Source: Shinisaurus crocodilurus
Lineage: Eukaryota > Chordata > Lepidosauria > Squamata > Shinisauridae
DNA: 64,000 bases
Direction: 5' to 3'
NCBI GenBank assembly: GCA_021292165.1
Contig: CM037881.1
Span: 3,472,001 to 3,536,000, forward strand
Shown: positions 12,083 to 23,240 of the stretch, piece after piece
Layout: every line of letters begins with the position of its first letter
Position numbering within the stretch: position 1 is the stretch's first letter
The notes under the pieces: generated by a model
The model's database searches: none
Seen by the model: only the letters and a program-made list of their open reading frames with translations
Told to the model about the DNA's origin: nothing
Position numbers and translations under genes: made by a program

Positions 12083-12869
12083 TGTGAAGGACCGCCGCCG
12101 GTCCTTTTGCGTGAGTTTGGGAGTTAACGGGTTAACCGGCATGCTTTAAAACTCCCATTCGTGCCTCCCAGGTTATCTGAGTTCAGCCGCACCAGAATAG
12201 CACTGAATCAGAGCCTGCAACAGACAAGCGGCTGTTGTTTATAACAAGTTTAATTGAGTGAAGCGGGTCAGGGAGATAAGGGATTCACAGTAAATAAAAG
12301 CAGTCTATGAACGTCAATGAAGCGTGAAACCGCAATACACAAACTGAGTCAATGAGGCTTGCAAAAGTACAAGCAGAATACTATTTGACATCAGAGAACC
12401 TGAGCTAACTAACTAACACTGTAGGCTCTGCCTAGTCTACCCTTAGCAATTCATTCAGACTTACAGCAGTCCACCAAGCATTCAGCCTGGGGTTGAGGTC
12501 CCTGAGCTTGGCCGTAGCCGACGGCCCGTTCCGTGCAGTCCTGCACCTTGCTCCCCAACAACCTCAACGGAGCCTGGGCTGTTCTTTTACCCTCTCCCTT
12601 GCCTCCTCCTTCCCTCTGAGGACAGGATGAGCTGGTTCTGCTCAGCGGGGGGTTGTGGCGCCTCGCGTGTGCTTGAGGGTATTCTGCAGCTCTTTGAGAC
12701 TGCTTGGGAAGACCATTGAGGTGAATGCAAATGTGTCCCATTGAGGTGAATGCAAATGTGTCCCGGGCTTAACGATCTAGATGTAAATGTCTGCTCCGAA
12801 CTGGACCTCTCTGCCCTAGGCAGAGATTATGCAGGTGAGGTATGTGCCCGGTCAGGCTTTCTCTTCACA
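12083..12869 (-). mobile_element. Solo LTR, family B, 5-bp TSD CCATG
   Basis: Minus-sense LTR beginning TGTGAAGAGAAAGCC and ending in CCTTCACA, flanked on both sides by CCATG (12078-12082 and 12870-12874). The first 20 bases match the start of the + strand LTR at 47442-48211, so both belong to one family. It holds a 25-bp tandem duplication at about 12713-12763 (CATTGAGGTGAATGC motif). No internal coding region: a recombination-derived solo LTR. Confidence 0.85.
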
Positions 12870-13004
12870 CCATGTGACCCCTCAAGGTGGTGTTTCAAAG
12901 CCTTGATGGCTTTTTCACATAGAAAGTCACTCCCATCTGACTATTCCTGCTGCTCAAATACAAGATATTTCCAGGTGGTGGTGGTGGTGGTGGTGGTTAC
13001 TACT

Positions 13005-13236
13005 ACTACTACTACAACATTTATATCTTGCCTTTTTTCCTCCAAGGAACCCAAGGCAGCTTACATGATCCTCCTCCTCTCCATTTTATCCTCAGAACAA
13101 CCTTGTGAGGTAGGTTAGGCTGAGAGTCAGTGACTGGCCCAAAGTTACCCAGTGAGTTTCATGGCTGAGGTGGGGACTAAAACCTGGATCTCCCAAGTCC
13201 CGGTCCAACATTCTAACCACTGCACCACACTGTTGT
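13005..13236 (-). mobile_element. tRNA-derived SINE with L2-like tail
   Basis: In minus sense it begins with a tRNA-like head: A box GTGGTGCAGTGGTTAGA and B box GGTTTTAGTCCC. The body has CTCACAAGGTTGTTCTGAGG and a 3' part resembling L2 tails (ATATAAATG). It ends in a trinucleotide run (GTAGTAG, then CCACCAC). Confidence 0.8.
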
Positions 13237-13898
13237 AAAAATATGCTAGATCCTAATGTACTCAGTTCAAATCATGCACATTAGGAAGGAGAGAAACTCT
13301 GGCAGTGGTCCAACAGATTTATTCTATAGAATAGGGAGATGTGGGAGTATAGCACTGCAAAGCTGCATCTCAACATGGATGCTGAAATCTTATCAATTTA
13401 TACAGTATCTTCTGATGCAGTTCCACACATGCGTCTCAATAACAGAAACTTCTAGCTGTGAATGGGAAAATACAGTAGGGAGAGAAACAGAAATCTTTAG
13501 ACATGCTCACTAAGCAACTGGAACAAAAGTTAGCCAGGCTAGGCTGCCTTCTCCAGTCCTCTCTGCCCCAGTCCTTAGCTAGCTCAAGGAAAGAAGATAA
13601 GCAAGACAGCAGCATTCCTGACTCTGTCTCCATTACTGGAACAGGGGTTAGTCTACACAGCAAAAAGTTACAGAGAGAAGCATTTCATTACTTTTAACTC
13701 ATTAGTTACTGAATTTTTACAACACTGGCTCTCAATTAGCCAATAATTATATATATTATCCAATAATTATATAATGACATGAAGCCAGAAAGAGTTACTG
13801 GTGGGGTTCAGGAGGTAGTTATGCTTTGCAGAGAGAGAAAGAAAGTCCCAGAAGCCTCAAAGGAAGCAGATATTTGATTGACTGATTGATTTGATTTG

Positions 13899-14508
13899 TG
13901 TTGGGACTTGAAAAAGATTCTAGGAGAGGTTATATTGCTGAGTATTATCCTTCCTATCTCACGTTAGTGAGAACAGCAGAGTAGAGTCCCTTTCCAGCTT
14001 AAAAGAAGCTTAGATTTGGCTAGTGTTAGCCAGTTAGCATTTGGTAATCCAGGATACTTTAAGGCAGACTGGATTTCCCTGGTTTTGCCCCCTTTTCTCT
14101 CCCTCAGAACAATAATCAGAGACACAGTCTTGTAAAAGTTAAAAGTAACATTTATTCACTCAGATTATGCCGTTTCATTCAGGCAGGCTTAAAAGCGTTT
14201 CTTACAGTTGGTTACAGTACATTTGGAAATACTTGGGGTCTGAACTTGTGGAGTTCAGACCAGCAACTCTGGTTACATGCTGCTGTTAGAACAACGTGGA
14301 GGCAACAACTCTTACTACCACAGTTAGAGTCTCAGTAGGAAGAGAAGAGCTGAAAGCTACGCCCACTTCCTGCTGAGGCTCAGCTAAATATACACTGAGT
14401 ATCTTCTAGGGAATCCACCTTAGAAGATACCAGTGGTCTTAACCATTTCATCCAACTAACTGGTGAAACATGAGCTATTGGTTTTGACTGCACGTTAAAT
14501 ATCCCACA
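13899..14508 (-). mobile_element. Solo LTR, family A, 5-bp TSD ATTTG
   Basis: On the + strand it runs from TGTTGGGAC to ATCCCACA. Both flanks are ATTTG (13894-13898, 14509-14513). In minus sense it has a TATA-like GTGTATATTTAG and a downstream AATAAA, which set the orientation. Closely related copies at 16240-16840 and 61171-61767. No internal region remains. Confidence 0.88.
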
Positions 14509-14575
14509 ATTTGTATCCTGTCTTTCTACCAAAACATGGTGGTCAAGGCTTCCCTGGCAAGATGAATATATGCAT

Positions 14576-14682
14576 GAGAAGGGTCTGTGGCTCAATGGCA
14601 GAGTGCGTGCTGTATAGGCAGGAAGCCTCAGGCTCAATCCCCCCTGGAATCTCCTCTTTGTATAAAGCACTGTGCAAGGCTG
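14576..14682 (+). mobile_element. tRNA-derived SINE
   Basis: Starts GGGTCTGTGGCTCAATGGCA (A box) and has CAGGCTCAATCCCC (B box) 40 bases later, a typical tRNA-like Pol III promoter. Probably truncated by the opposing SINE that follows. Confidence 0.65.
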
Positions 14683-14798
14683 AGGTCGAGGGACCTGGTT
14701 TAAGGCCATCAAGTGAATTCATGCCAGAGGCAAAAGTCAAACCAGGGACTTCCTGATTCCTAGTGCAGTTTCTTAGCCACTGTGCTACACCAGTTCTT
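14683..14798 (-). mobile_element. tRNA-derived SINE, opposite orientation
   Basis: In minus sense: A box GTGTAGCACAGTGGCTAAGA, B box GGTTTGACTTTTG. It abuts the + strand SINE tail-to-tail. Confidence 0.6.
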
Positions 14799-15569
14799 GG
14801 GAGAGCTACAATCTATACAATTCTACATAGACACACAACAGAATGACTATGTGAGGCTGCAGGAAGTAGGGATGAGGAAAGGGAGTGCTGTAAGCCAGCC
14901 CCTCTTGGTTGTCGCATCCGTCACCCTCAACTCATGGAGGGTGCCTGTCTGAAGTGGCTCTCCACGCAAGCAAGCAAGAACCCTGGTTGTTCCAGCGTTA
15001 TGGCTTACGTGGAAAGCCTCCATGGATACAGGAGGCTCTCCTCATCAGACTGTTGCCCTCCACGAGTTGAGGGCAACGGATGCAGCAATAGAGAAGAAGG
15101 GCAAGGCTGGAATACTCCCTTATGTGTTAATTGAAGAGGGTAAGAAGAATGCCTGAATAGGGCTAGAGAGGAGATGGCTAAAATATGGATGGAAGAAGAC
15201 TCGTGCCAAGTCCAACCGAACACAGCTTAGCACTCATTATTGAAGCCCATTCTGTGGCGGTGATAGTGGCAAAGAAAGAGTACTATTCCACCACCATCGC
15301 ATCTTCTTGGTGTTGTCCACTGGAGCTTTTAAGAGAAGTTTGTGGCCTGCTGCAGTCTAGGCCAGGGAGAGAAATGGTGGAACTATGACAAGTTTGCGAG
15401 ACATTTTGAAATTAAAGTTGCTTGCATCCTTCACAACTTGGACTTCACAATTAATGCATTCTGATTAGTAGAGGCATCCGGAGCACAAACTGGCCTAGAT
15501 TTATTAGATAACTTTCAGTTGTTCAGGCCCAAAGATGTGGACAAAGATGCTTGGCTAAGTCTGGTTGAC

Positions 15570-16990
15570 CACCTGTGGGCTTGACCCTTGCCCTTCATTA
15601 CAGCTGCTAGGGAGGGGATATCCAGCTGGGTCCAGGAGGTTGTAAATTCCTCCTTGAGAGAGTGGGTGGTCTCAGCCTCTTTAAGGAAGGCAGAAGTTAG
15701 GCCACTCCTGAAAAAGCCTGACCTGGACCTGGAAGATGTTAACAGCTATAGCTGGTTGCCAACATCCCCTTCCTGGGCAAGGTGCACAAGTGGGTAGTAG
15801 CCAGTCAACACTTGAATGAAAACGATTATCTGAAAACATTTCAAATGGATGTCAGGCCTGGTTTTCAAATGGAAACTGCCTAGGTTGCCCTGTAGAATGA
15901 TATTTGCCAAGAGACGGACAGGGAGAGTGCGACCCTGTTGATTCTCTTGGATTTCTCAGCAGCTTTCAATACATTATGCGTAGGCTATCTGGGTTGAGTA
16001 TTGCAGGTACTGAATTGTGGTGGTTCTGCTCCTATTGGAGGTCGGATTCCAAGGGGATTGCTGGGGGATTATTGCTGTGCCTCTTGGAAGTTATGCTTGG
16101 GGCCAGATTACCTGAAGGATTATCTCTTCCCATAAATACCTGCCTGAGCCCTAAGAACATTTTCAGAGGCCATTCTTGGGTGCCCAGATTGGTTGAGGCT
16201 GGTGGCTACTAAGGAGAGGGCCTTTTCAGTGGTGGCATCTGTTGGGGGTTGCTAAAAGGGCTGGGAGAGGATATCAAGAGTTATTATCTCTCCCCTCTTG
16301 CGTGTGCAAGTTCAGCAGAGCTTACCCCAACTGCAGCGGAAAAGCGTGGCTATGTGTGGAGCTGCCCGTTTAGGCAGTAGCAGCAATTGGTAATTACGGT
16401 ACACAGTCTGTCCCTTTGAGGGGGCAGACTGGGGCTTTTCACCTGGTTTCCCCCCCTTTATACTACCAACAAGACAAACAGTCTTTTGGAGGTTAAAAAT
16501 ATGCTTTACTCACTCAGATCTTGCAGATTGGTTACAGGCAGGCTTAAGAAAGTATTTACGCACATGTAGGAATCATTTGGTAGCTGCTGTGTTCTGAACT
16601 TAGGAAAAGTTCAGGACTCTCCTCAAGCTACATCTTCCCAACATGCTTCTCATTCAAGTTCGTGGCGCAGACGCTTTTCCCGGGAGAGGAAGAGAAGGCG
16701 ACTGGCGACGCCCACATCCTGCCCCAGGAGGTCTGGGTAACATTCCACAGAGTGCCTGCTCTAGGATGCAGAGACTCTGTGGTCCCAATTACATCATGCG
16801 CTTATACATGGCTTGAGGTTTTGACTGCTCGCCCCCAACAGCATCCTGGGAGCGGAATGCCCTCCCTGGAGAGGCCTGGCTAACACCTATGTTCTGGTCT
16901 TTTCAGTGACAAGTGAAGAAGACCTCTTTATTCTCCCAATAAAGGTTACTACCACCACCATGAGTAGCATAGTGCTGGTACATTATAGAA
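15570..16990 (+). mobile_element. L2 LINE RT region, split by solo LTR
   Basis: Frames at 15588-15797 (SLREWVVSASLRKAEVRPLL, KKPDLDLEDVNSY) and about 15860-15970 match the L2 reverse transcriptase start, with internal deletions. The element resumes after the LTR at 16841 (CGGAATGCCCTCCCTGGAGA region) to about 16990. Confidence 0.8.
16240..16840 (-). mobile_element. Solo LTR, family A, 5-bp TSD GCATC
   Basis: Runs TGTTGGGGG to CCCCCAACA, a 9-bp perfect terminal inverted repeat, flanked by GCATC (16235-16239, 16841-16845). Internal sequence follows the solo LTR at 13899-14508 (CTCACTCAGATCTTGCAGAT region). Inserted into the L2 fragment. Confidence 0.9.
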
Positions 16991-17251
16991 CTAGTGTAGA
17001 GTAGTAGCAAAGAGGTCCAAACCAAGTTTCAGTGGGATTCACTCCCATGTAAGCATGCCTAGTCTGATTGTTGTCATTGGTACCATTGCTTCTGTAACGG
17101 TTTTGCTTATGATCCCCACTTACCCACACCAGGACACCTCCTCAGGATAGAAGAATTGTTTCAAATAAGTCTTGTCGTCATTGGATCTACCTGAGCTTCA
17201 GCCTCTCGGGGCAACTTGCCGTCGATAACAGCATAACGCACCGCCCATACA

Positions 17252-17386
17252 ATGTGGCTGAATGAAGGCTTACAATGTGCTGCAGAGACTGGATTCAATG
17301 ACTCCGACCGGTGTGACGACAGCTTTCGTTGCAAGAGCCAGGAGGAGCGGCAGCAGAAGACCCTGCACGACCTCTGTACTATAACT
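17252..17386 (+). CDS. GPR156: GPR156 coding exon 1 (N-terminus)
   Basis: Encodes residues 1-45, the extracellular N-terminus, rich in Asp, Glu and Cys. It contains an N-glycosylation sequon (NDS) and ends with LHDLCTIT, matching the conserved LHDLC segment before TM1 of mammalian GPR156. No signal peptide is apparent, as in the human protein. The ATG at 17252 is the first in this frame with family-like sequence after it. Two donors are possible. GTAAAT at 17391 is the better consensus but leaves phase 1, which runs into a stop in exon 2. GTGGGT at 17387 gives phase 0, joins exon 2 correctly and is used here. Exon 3 uses the same GTGGGT hexamer. The upstream splice acceptor or 5' UTR boundary is not clear. 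Confidence 0.8.
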
Positions 17387-17492
17387 GTGGGTAAATATAG
17401 AGGAGCTATAACTTTAAATATAATGTTCAAAAATGTTATTTGCTGTAAGGAAGGGTCAGTGAATATGTTCTTGTGGGTTCTCAAGTAAACCA

Positions 17493-17567
17493 GTTGTGAG
17501 GCCCTATCATGTATCATCCTATCATGTATCATCCTATCATGTAGGATCGAATGGAGGGCCTCACAAC
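17493..17567. repeat. Short inverted repeat around a 15-bp tandem repeat
   Basis: GTTGTGAGGCCCT (17493-17505) and its exact reverse complement (17555-17567) enclose about three copies of CCTATCATGTATCAT. It lies about 105 bp after the exon 1 donor. Confidence 0.75.
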
Positions 17568-18463
17568 CTGTTTTTCCGAAAACAAGCGGGGAGCGTCGGC
17601 TGTGCTGGCCGCCCTCTCTGGAGCCGCAGCACTGAGGGATTCCTCTGCAGCAGCTGGGTATGTAGGGATATCCCCCTCCTCCCCCCTTCCCCGCCGCCCG
17701 CGTTCAGGCACACAGTGTTCCTGAGAGGGCGGATAGTGCGTTGTTTACAGGGCACCGCATTTTACCAGCATTGAAGCAAATATAAAAACTGAATTGTTGG
17801 GTCAATGTGTATTGTGCAAATTTATTGTGTAAAATGTGTCTGAATAAGAGCAGGAGTATGAGTGAGAATAGCCAGACTGAAAGTGTGCGATTGACGGGTG
17901 GCCAGTGTTGTGCAATTGGTGGCTCAGTCCACCACTCCTCTCCCGCCCGCCCCCGAAAAAAGGGCAGGTTTGAGACAGGGTTACAAGTAGGGATGCTTGA
18001 GGTATGTGATCTTTGTAAATTCCTATACAAAATGACCTGTTCCACATTAAGTGTTCTAATGTGCGAAACAGAACCTAATTAGCCACTGGATTTTGCACTT
18101 TTCTGACTATTGCAACATAGTAGCTTAATTGTATCAAAATATACATTTAAATATTGATTTTGAGGGGGGAAAGACACTTAAAAACATATTTTGATAGAAG
18201 ATTTTTTTAAAAAAATCACAAATTAATGTGGAAATGGACTGGAATTTAGGATTTTGAAAATGTGAAATTGACAGGGACCAGAAGCAAACCAGAACATTTA
18301 GTTGGTTTGTAGGAGGGACTCCTCAACCCTTTCCTATAATAGGGCTCCTGGGTCCAAGAACAGAGACCAGGAGTGGTTCCAAGCCCTGTCCTCTGATGTA
18401 AGAGGGAGCTGAGAACACGCTAAGGGTTTGAGATTTTGCAGATAGCCCCACAGACGCATTAAT
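17568..18463. other. No gene recognised in this part of intron 1
   Basis: Begins GC-rich (to about 17710) and becomes AT-rich. The open frames carry no recognisable domain. Confidence 0.45.
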
Positions 18464-18788
18464 CATAGAATCATAGAATAGTAGAGTTGGAAGGGGCCAT
18501 TTACCTTTAGGCCATTGAATGCAACCCCCTGCTCAATGCAGGAATCCAAGTTAAAGCATCCCTGACAGATGACTCTCCAACTGCATCTTGAATGCCTCCA
18601 GTGTGGGAGAGTCCACTACCTCCCTAGGTAATTGATTCCATTGTTGTATTGCTCTAACAATCAGGAAGTTTTTCCTGATGTCCAGGTGGAATCTGGGTTC
18701 CTGTAACTTGAGCCCATGATTCCATGTCCTGCACTCTGGGATGATTGAGAAGAGATCCTGGCCCTCCTCTGTGTGACATCCCTTCAAG
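18464..18788 (-). mobile_element. CR1 LINE 3' end
   Basis: Minus-sense frame with [16 protein letters not shown] and [14 protein letters not shown], the C-terminus of CR1 ORF2, followed by the conserved 3' UTR and an ATTCTATG-type tail. Joined directly to a mariner-like half element at 18789. Confidence 0.85.
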
Positions 18789-18930
18789 TACCGCAGTTTT
18801 CGCCCCATAAGACGCACCGGACCATAAGACGCACTTACTGTATGGTACAATTAAAAAAAAAAAAAAAAAAATCAGCTGAGAGGCGGGGGCTTCCCCCGCC
18901 CCACCCAGGAGTCCTCCGCTCTTCCGGACC
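18789..18930. mobile_element. Half copy of the CCGTATTTTTCG MITE
   Basis: Matches the left half of the element at 20985-21271 (CATAAGACGCACCGGACC, poly(A), then GAGGCGGGGGCTTCCCCCGC). The right terminal repeat is absent. Confidence 0.7.
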
Positions 18931-19339
18931 CCCCAGTCAACACCTATCCCGGGGGAGAGGCCGGAGGGGGTCTGTCCTAGGGATGGGGGTAGTGTTGTGC
19001 CTCCAGTGGGTCAGACAGAGACCGGCCGTGGCGGAGTGTGTTTGGGGTGGGGCCGGGCGAAGTGCAGCCTGACCCAGCTGGGCAGCCTTGCCAATCAGCG
19101 CCTGCTCAAAAGGCAGGTCCCAAACGCACATCAGATGCTGGAAGCAATGGTTTGCTGATACAGCTTCAGCCAGACGCCTTGACACCCCCGAACTCAGACT
19201 TGTGCCTTTGTACCTCAGAATGACCTTGACGACGCTTTTGCCTGCTCCTGAACTGGTTTCTGTTTGCTGCTTTTCGGACATATATATTTTGGCTTGGACC
19301 CTTGGACTGATAACGACGACGATGGCTTAGCTTGACACT

Positions 19340-19830
19340 GGGCGGATTTACGACAGCCCTTCCCCTAGTAGCCTCCCTCCTAGCCTCTTTTGGAGGGGGC
19401 ACTCTGAGAAGGGCCTCCGAAGAAGATCTCAGGGTTTGGGCAGGCACGTATGGGACAAGGCGTTCCTTCAGATAACCTGGGCCCAGACTGTTTAGGGCTT
19501 TAAATGTTAATGTAAGCACTTTGAATCGGGCCTGGACCTCAATTGGTAGCCAGTGTAAATCATAGAGGACTGGTGTAGTATGTTCTTGTCAGCCAGTCCC
19601 CGTTAGCAGCCTTGAACCAAGTGAAGTCTCCAGACTGTTTTCAAAGGCAGCCCCACGTAGAGCGCATTACAGTAGTCCAAACGAGAGGTTACCGGAGCGT
19701 GGATCACTGTTGCTAGGCTCATCCATTCCCATCAGAACCTCCCAATTGGATGGCACTCTGAAAATTCGTCGGTAGAGCGGATCTACTGTCTCCATCACCG
19801 CCATGGCATAATCTGACAAAAGGAGATCAT
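19340..19830 (-). mobile_element. L2 LINE 3' region
   Basis: The minus frame has LTLTFKALNSLGPGYLKERL, the RT C-terminal signature of L2, with degenerate sequence beyond. Confidence 0.7.
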
Positions 19831-19837
19831 AGATCAT

Positions 19838-19985
19838 AGAGATAATAGATCATAGAGTTGGAAGGGGCCTACAAGGCCATCGAGTCCAACCCCCTGCTCA
19901 ATGCAGGAAACTAGAAGAGGGGTCTCCCATCCAAGTAATAACTAGGCCTGACCCTGCTTAGCTTTCCATGCTCAGACAAGTGAAG
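19838..19985 (-). mobile_element. 5S-rRNA-derived SINE, partial
   Basis: In minus sense it has GGAAAGCTAAGCAGGGTCAG and TTACTTGGATGGGAGACC, the internal control region of vertebrate 5S rRNA, then a CR1-type tail (GGTTGGACTCGATGGCCTTG) and ATAGATC-like repeats. Confidence 0.85.
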
Positions 19986-20073
19986 TTTATGTCAAGTTTG
20001 CCAGCTTCCCTGTAAAGACCTGGTTTTAAAAAAATGTTGTATCACAACATTATTATATTTCCTAGTAACAAAT

Positions 20074-20200
20074 TGTGAAGGACCGCCGGCATTCCTTTCC
20101 TGCAAAACGGGAGATCCGCAGCTTTCCTGGACAGCCCTTATCTCTCCACTTGCAATCCCCGACTTGGCTCGGGTTGTAAACACTGGAATTTAGCACTGAG
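20074..20200 (-). mobile_element. Family B LTR fragment
   Basis: The + strand begins TGTGAAGGACCGCCGGCATT, nearly the same as the + strand left edge of the LTR at 12083. The similarity fades after about 120 bp, so it is truncated. Confidence 0.5.
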
Positions 20201-20984
20201 TCTAAAATGGGGGGAAAGGGACATTTTTTTGTAATTATGGAGTACGAGAAACTATTGTTACTTATATTTGCTGTAGAGAAAATTGGAGGTCCATTTTAGT
20301 TTAGTTTTGTTGTATGTTGTGTTTGTGTGTGTCCGTCCCCCCCATGTTCTAATAAACTTAAAATATTCATGAAAAAAAGAAGAAAGGATAGGACTAGATC
20401 CAGTGCATGGCTAAAATTCCAAAGGGGTTTAGAGTGTTGTGCGAACCTGCCCATTGAGTAATCATACTTGACATTGTGCTGCAACCCACCTGCAAATGAA
20501 TGATAGATAGGGCTGGTTTGCAGTCTAGCTGGAATGCCTCAGGCTCTCTCTCCTCCTCTTGCATGGCTAGTTTAGTTTCACTGTCAAGGAAAGCTAGCTT
20601 GTCATTACATCAGAACCAGAAGTTCTAATTTAAAACAAACTGTGGTCAGTTTCAAAACAAGCCAACTACAAACCCTGCATTGTTTTGTTGGCTTGTTTAA
20701 CTAATTAGAGTTTGTTTAAAACCATAATCTCTGGTTCAAATGTAACAACAAACAAGCTTTCTTGGAAAGTGAAACTAAACCTGGCAGGAGGCCTCCTCCT
20801 GGCTACCTGGGAGGAGAAAGCGCACAAACCCGAGGCTTTACTCTCCCATACCATACCATACAAACTCAGAATTATAACAATGCTTTAAAGCCTGCCTTTT
20901 GTCAATAGGACCATTGATTTTATTGATTTTAGATGGCCTTATGTAGTATTTAGAAAGAACCAGAAAGAGGAACAAGTATAAGTA
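20201..20984. other. No gene recognised; one inverted repeat
   Basis: Contains an imperfect inverted repeat at about 20630-20770 (AAACAAGCCAAC against GTTGGCTTGTTT; TTAAAACAAACT against AGTTTGTTTAAA), probably a small MITE. Confidence 0.5.
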
Positions 20985-21154
20985 CCGTATTTTTCGCTCC
21001 ATAAGACGCACCGGACCATAAGACGCACTTACTGTATGGTACAAAAAAAAATTAAAAAAAACAAATCAGCTGAGAGGCGGGGGCTTCCCCCGCCCCACCC
21101 AGGAGTCCTCCGCTCTTCCGGACCAGCAGAGGAAAGTTTAAAAAAAAAAAAAAA

Positions 21155-21189
<35 letters not shown>

Positions 21190-21271
21190 GTATTCACTCC
21201 ATAGGACGCACAGACATTTCCCCCTCCTTTTTTGGGGGGAAAAAGTGCGTCTTATGGTCCGAAAAATACGG
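20985..21271. mobile_element. Tc1/mariner-like MITE, TIR CCGTATTTTTCG
   Basis: Terminal inverted repeats CCGTATTTTTCG and CGAAAAATACGG flanked by TA on both sides (20983-20984, 21272-21273), the mariner target preference. The interior has CATAAGACGCAC copies in both orientations and a poly(A)-poly(T) junction at about 21139-21186. Confidence 0.85.
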
Positions 21272-22061
21272 TACTTCATAAATCCTGATTTTTTTATTTT
21301 TATTTTTTTAAATTTAAGCTTATATCCTCTCTTTTTCTAAAGAATTGATTTAAGGCATGTTACAAAATAAAACACCAGATTGTTTTCAATCTGAGCTCCA
21401 AATGTAGCAGAGGCTGTTTGTCATACATGCAGGTGCAAAACAACTGGAAAGCATTCAGTGCGAACCCACAAGGAGAGGCCGCATCTCCAGGTGCTGGGCT
21501 TGGAATAAAATATTTATTTTCCAGCAGCCTGAGACGTGGTCTCTCCTTGTTGCAGGTTAGCCGTACATGTAGCCCATGCTGTTGCAATGCTACTGCCTAG
21601 CCCCGTTTTAGAAAGGCTTGATGGCATGCAAACCTTCAGCCCATGCTAGCAATAAACTACAGTAATACCTTGGACTGCAAGTAACTTGGTTTGAGAGTGT
21701 TTTGCAAGACAAGCAAATTTTTAAATATTTATTTAATTTTTTTTGACGATATATGTGGAGGAAGGGGGGGCTGGCTGACCCACCACAACCCACCCTTTCC
21801 TACCCAAAGGACCCAAGACCCCCAGAGATCTCAAGGTACCAGACTGCCAGCCTCAGCTGTCTGCAATCCTACTTGAATCTCTGTTCAGGGACTTGCCTTT
21901 TTGGCTGTAACCTGGATTTAGTTGCTGGAACCACAGAGCAATCCACAAACCCCATGTGGGGTAAAAAAACCAAAAGAAGGTATATTCAGATAGCATTTTA
22001 CAACAACCAATAGGGAAATGAGGAAAGGACACAAAAATGAGAGAGACGCTTTGGTACAAAG

Positions 22062-22663
22062 CAGGGCCGGATTAGGAGCATTATGGGCCTGGTGCTGAGG
22101 AGGGCGCGCGGCTGAAGAGGGCGCAGAAATGCTGCGCTCCTCTTCGCTGCCGCTGCGCCGCCCCCGCCAGGCCTCCGCCTCCCCTCCCTCCCTTCCTCCC
22201 TCCCGCCGCCGCCGCCGTGCCCTCCCGTCTCGCTCGCCGCTGCGCCTCCTCCCGCCCTCCCGCTCGCTGCCGCTGCTCCTCCCGCCGCCGCCGCCGCCAT
22301 CACCACCACCCCGACCCCCCCGCCACCTACCTTCTCCGCGTCGTGTCGCTTCCGGAGCCCCGCCCGCGTTGTTTTGATGGGAGGAACCAGGGCAACAGGG
22401 CTTAAACAGCCCTGTTGCCATGGTTTCCCCGGCAAAAAACAGCGTGGGGGTCCCGTCGCGTCACTTCCTCCTCCTCCTCCTTGACGGTGGCGGCGGCGGC
22501 GGCAGCAGCAGCAGCAGCAGCCGCCGCCAGGGCGGGGGGAAGGTAGGTTGGTGGTGGCGGCGCAGGGGTGTTTTTTTTTTTGCAGAGCAGGGCTGCTTTG
22601 GAGAGGGGGGGGGCGCTAAATATAATTTCGCCTGGGGCGCCAAACTGCCCTGCACCGGTCCTG
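22062..22663. mobile_element. GC-rich hAT-like non-autonomous element
   Basis: Starts CAGGGCCGG and ends GCACCGGTCCTG, resembling the termini of the hAT MITE at 35228-35393, and shares its GCGCTAAATAT segment and right end. The interior is CpG-rich with (CCG)n and (GGC)n tracts. The flanks show no clean 8-bp duplication, so the ends are provisional. Confidence 0.45.
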
Positions 22664-22741
22664 ATTGTGGGCCTGTTTTGGGGTAGGGGCCTGGAGCTGC
22701 AGCTCCAATAGCCCCTATCTTAATCCCAGAAGGGTCTATTA

Positions 22742-23240
22742 CAAAGTAATAGAATCATAGAATCATAGAAAAGTAGAGTTGGAAGGGGCCTACAAGGCCA
22801 TCGAGTCCAACCCCCTGCTCAATGCAGGAATCCAGGTCAAAGCATCCCTGACAGATGGCTGTCCAGCCGCACCCTTGAATGCCTCCAGACTGGGAGAGCC
22901 CACCACCTCCCTAGGTAGTTGATTCCATTGTCTTATTGCTCTGACAGTCAGGAAATTTTTCCTGATGTTTAGGTGGAATCTAGGTTCCTGTAACTTGAGC
23001 CCATTATTCCGTGTCCTGCAAACTGGGATGAACGAGAAGAGATCTTTGCCCTCCTCTGTGTGACATCCCTTCAAATACTGGAAGAGTGCGATCATATCTC
23101 CCCTCAGTCTCCTCTTCTGAAGGCTAAACATGCCCAGTTCTTTCAGTCTCTCCTCATAGGGCCTTGTTTCCAGTCCCTTTATCATCCTTGTTGCCCTCCT
23201 CTGAACCCTCTCCAGTTTGTCTATGTCCTTCTTAAAGTGA
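22742..23240 (-). mobile_element. CR1 LINE 3' end
   Basis: The minus frame at 22790-23185 has [20 protein letters not shown] and [12 protein letters not shown], the end of CR1 ORF2, followed by the 3' UTR and AGAATCATAG-type tail. Confidence 0.88.

Noticed and set aside
14576..14660. tRNA gene
   Set aside because: A and B boxes are present, but the sequence does not fold to a full cloverleaf by eye and runs on into a SINE body.
21918..22435. Long Arg/Gly/Ala-rich frames on the minus strand
   Set aside because: They arise from (CCG)n/(GGC)n tracts in a GC-rich repeat with hAT-like ends, not from a gene.
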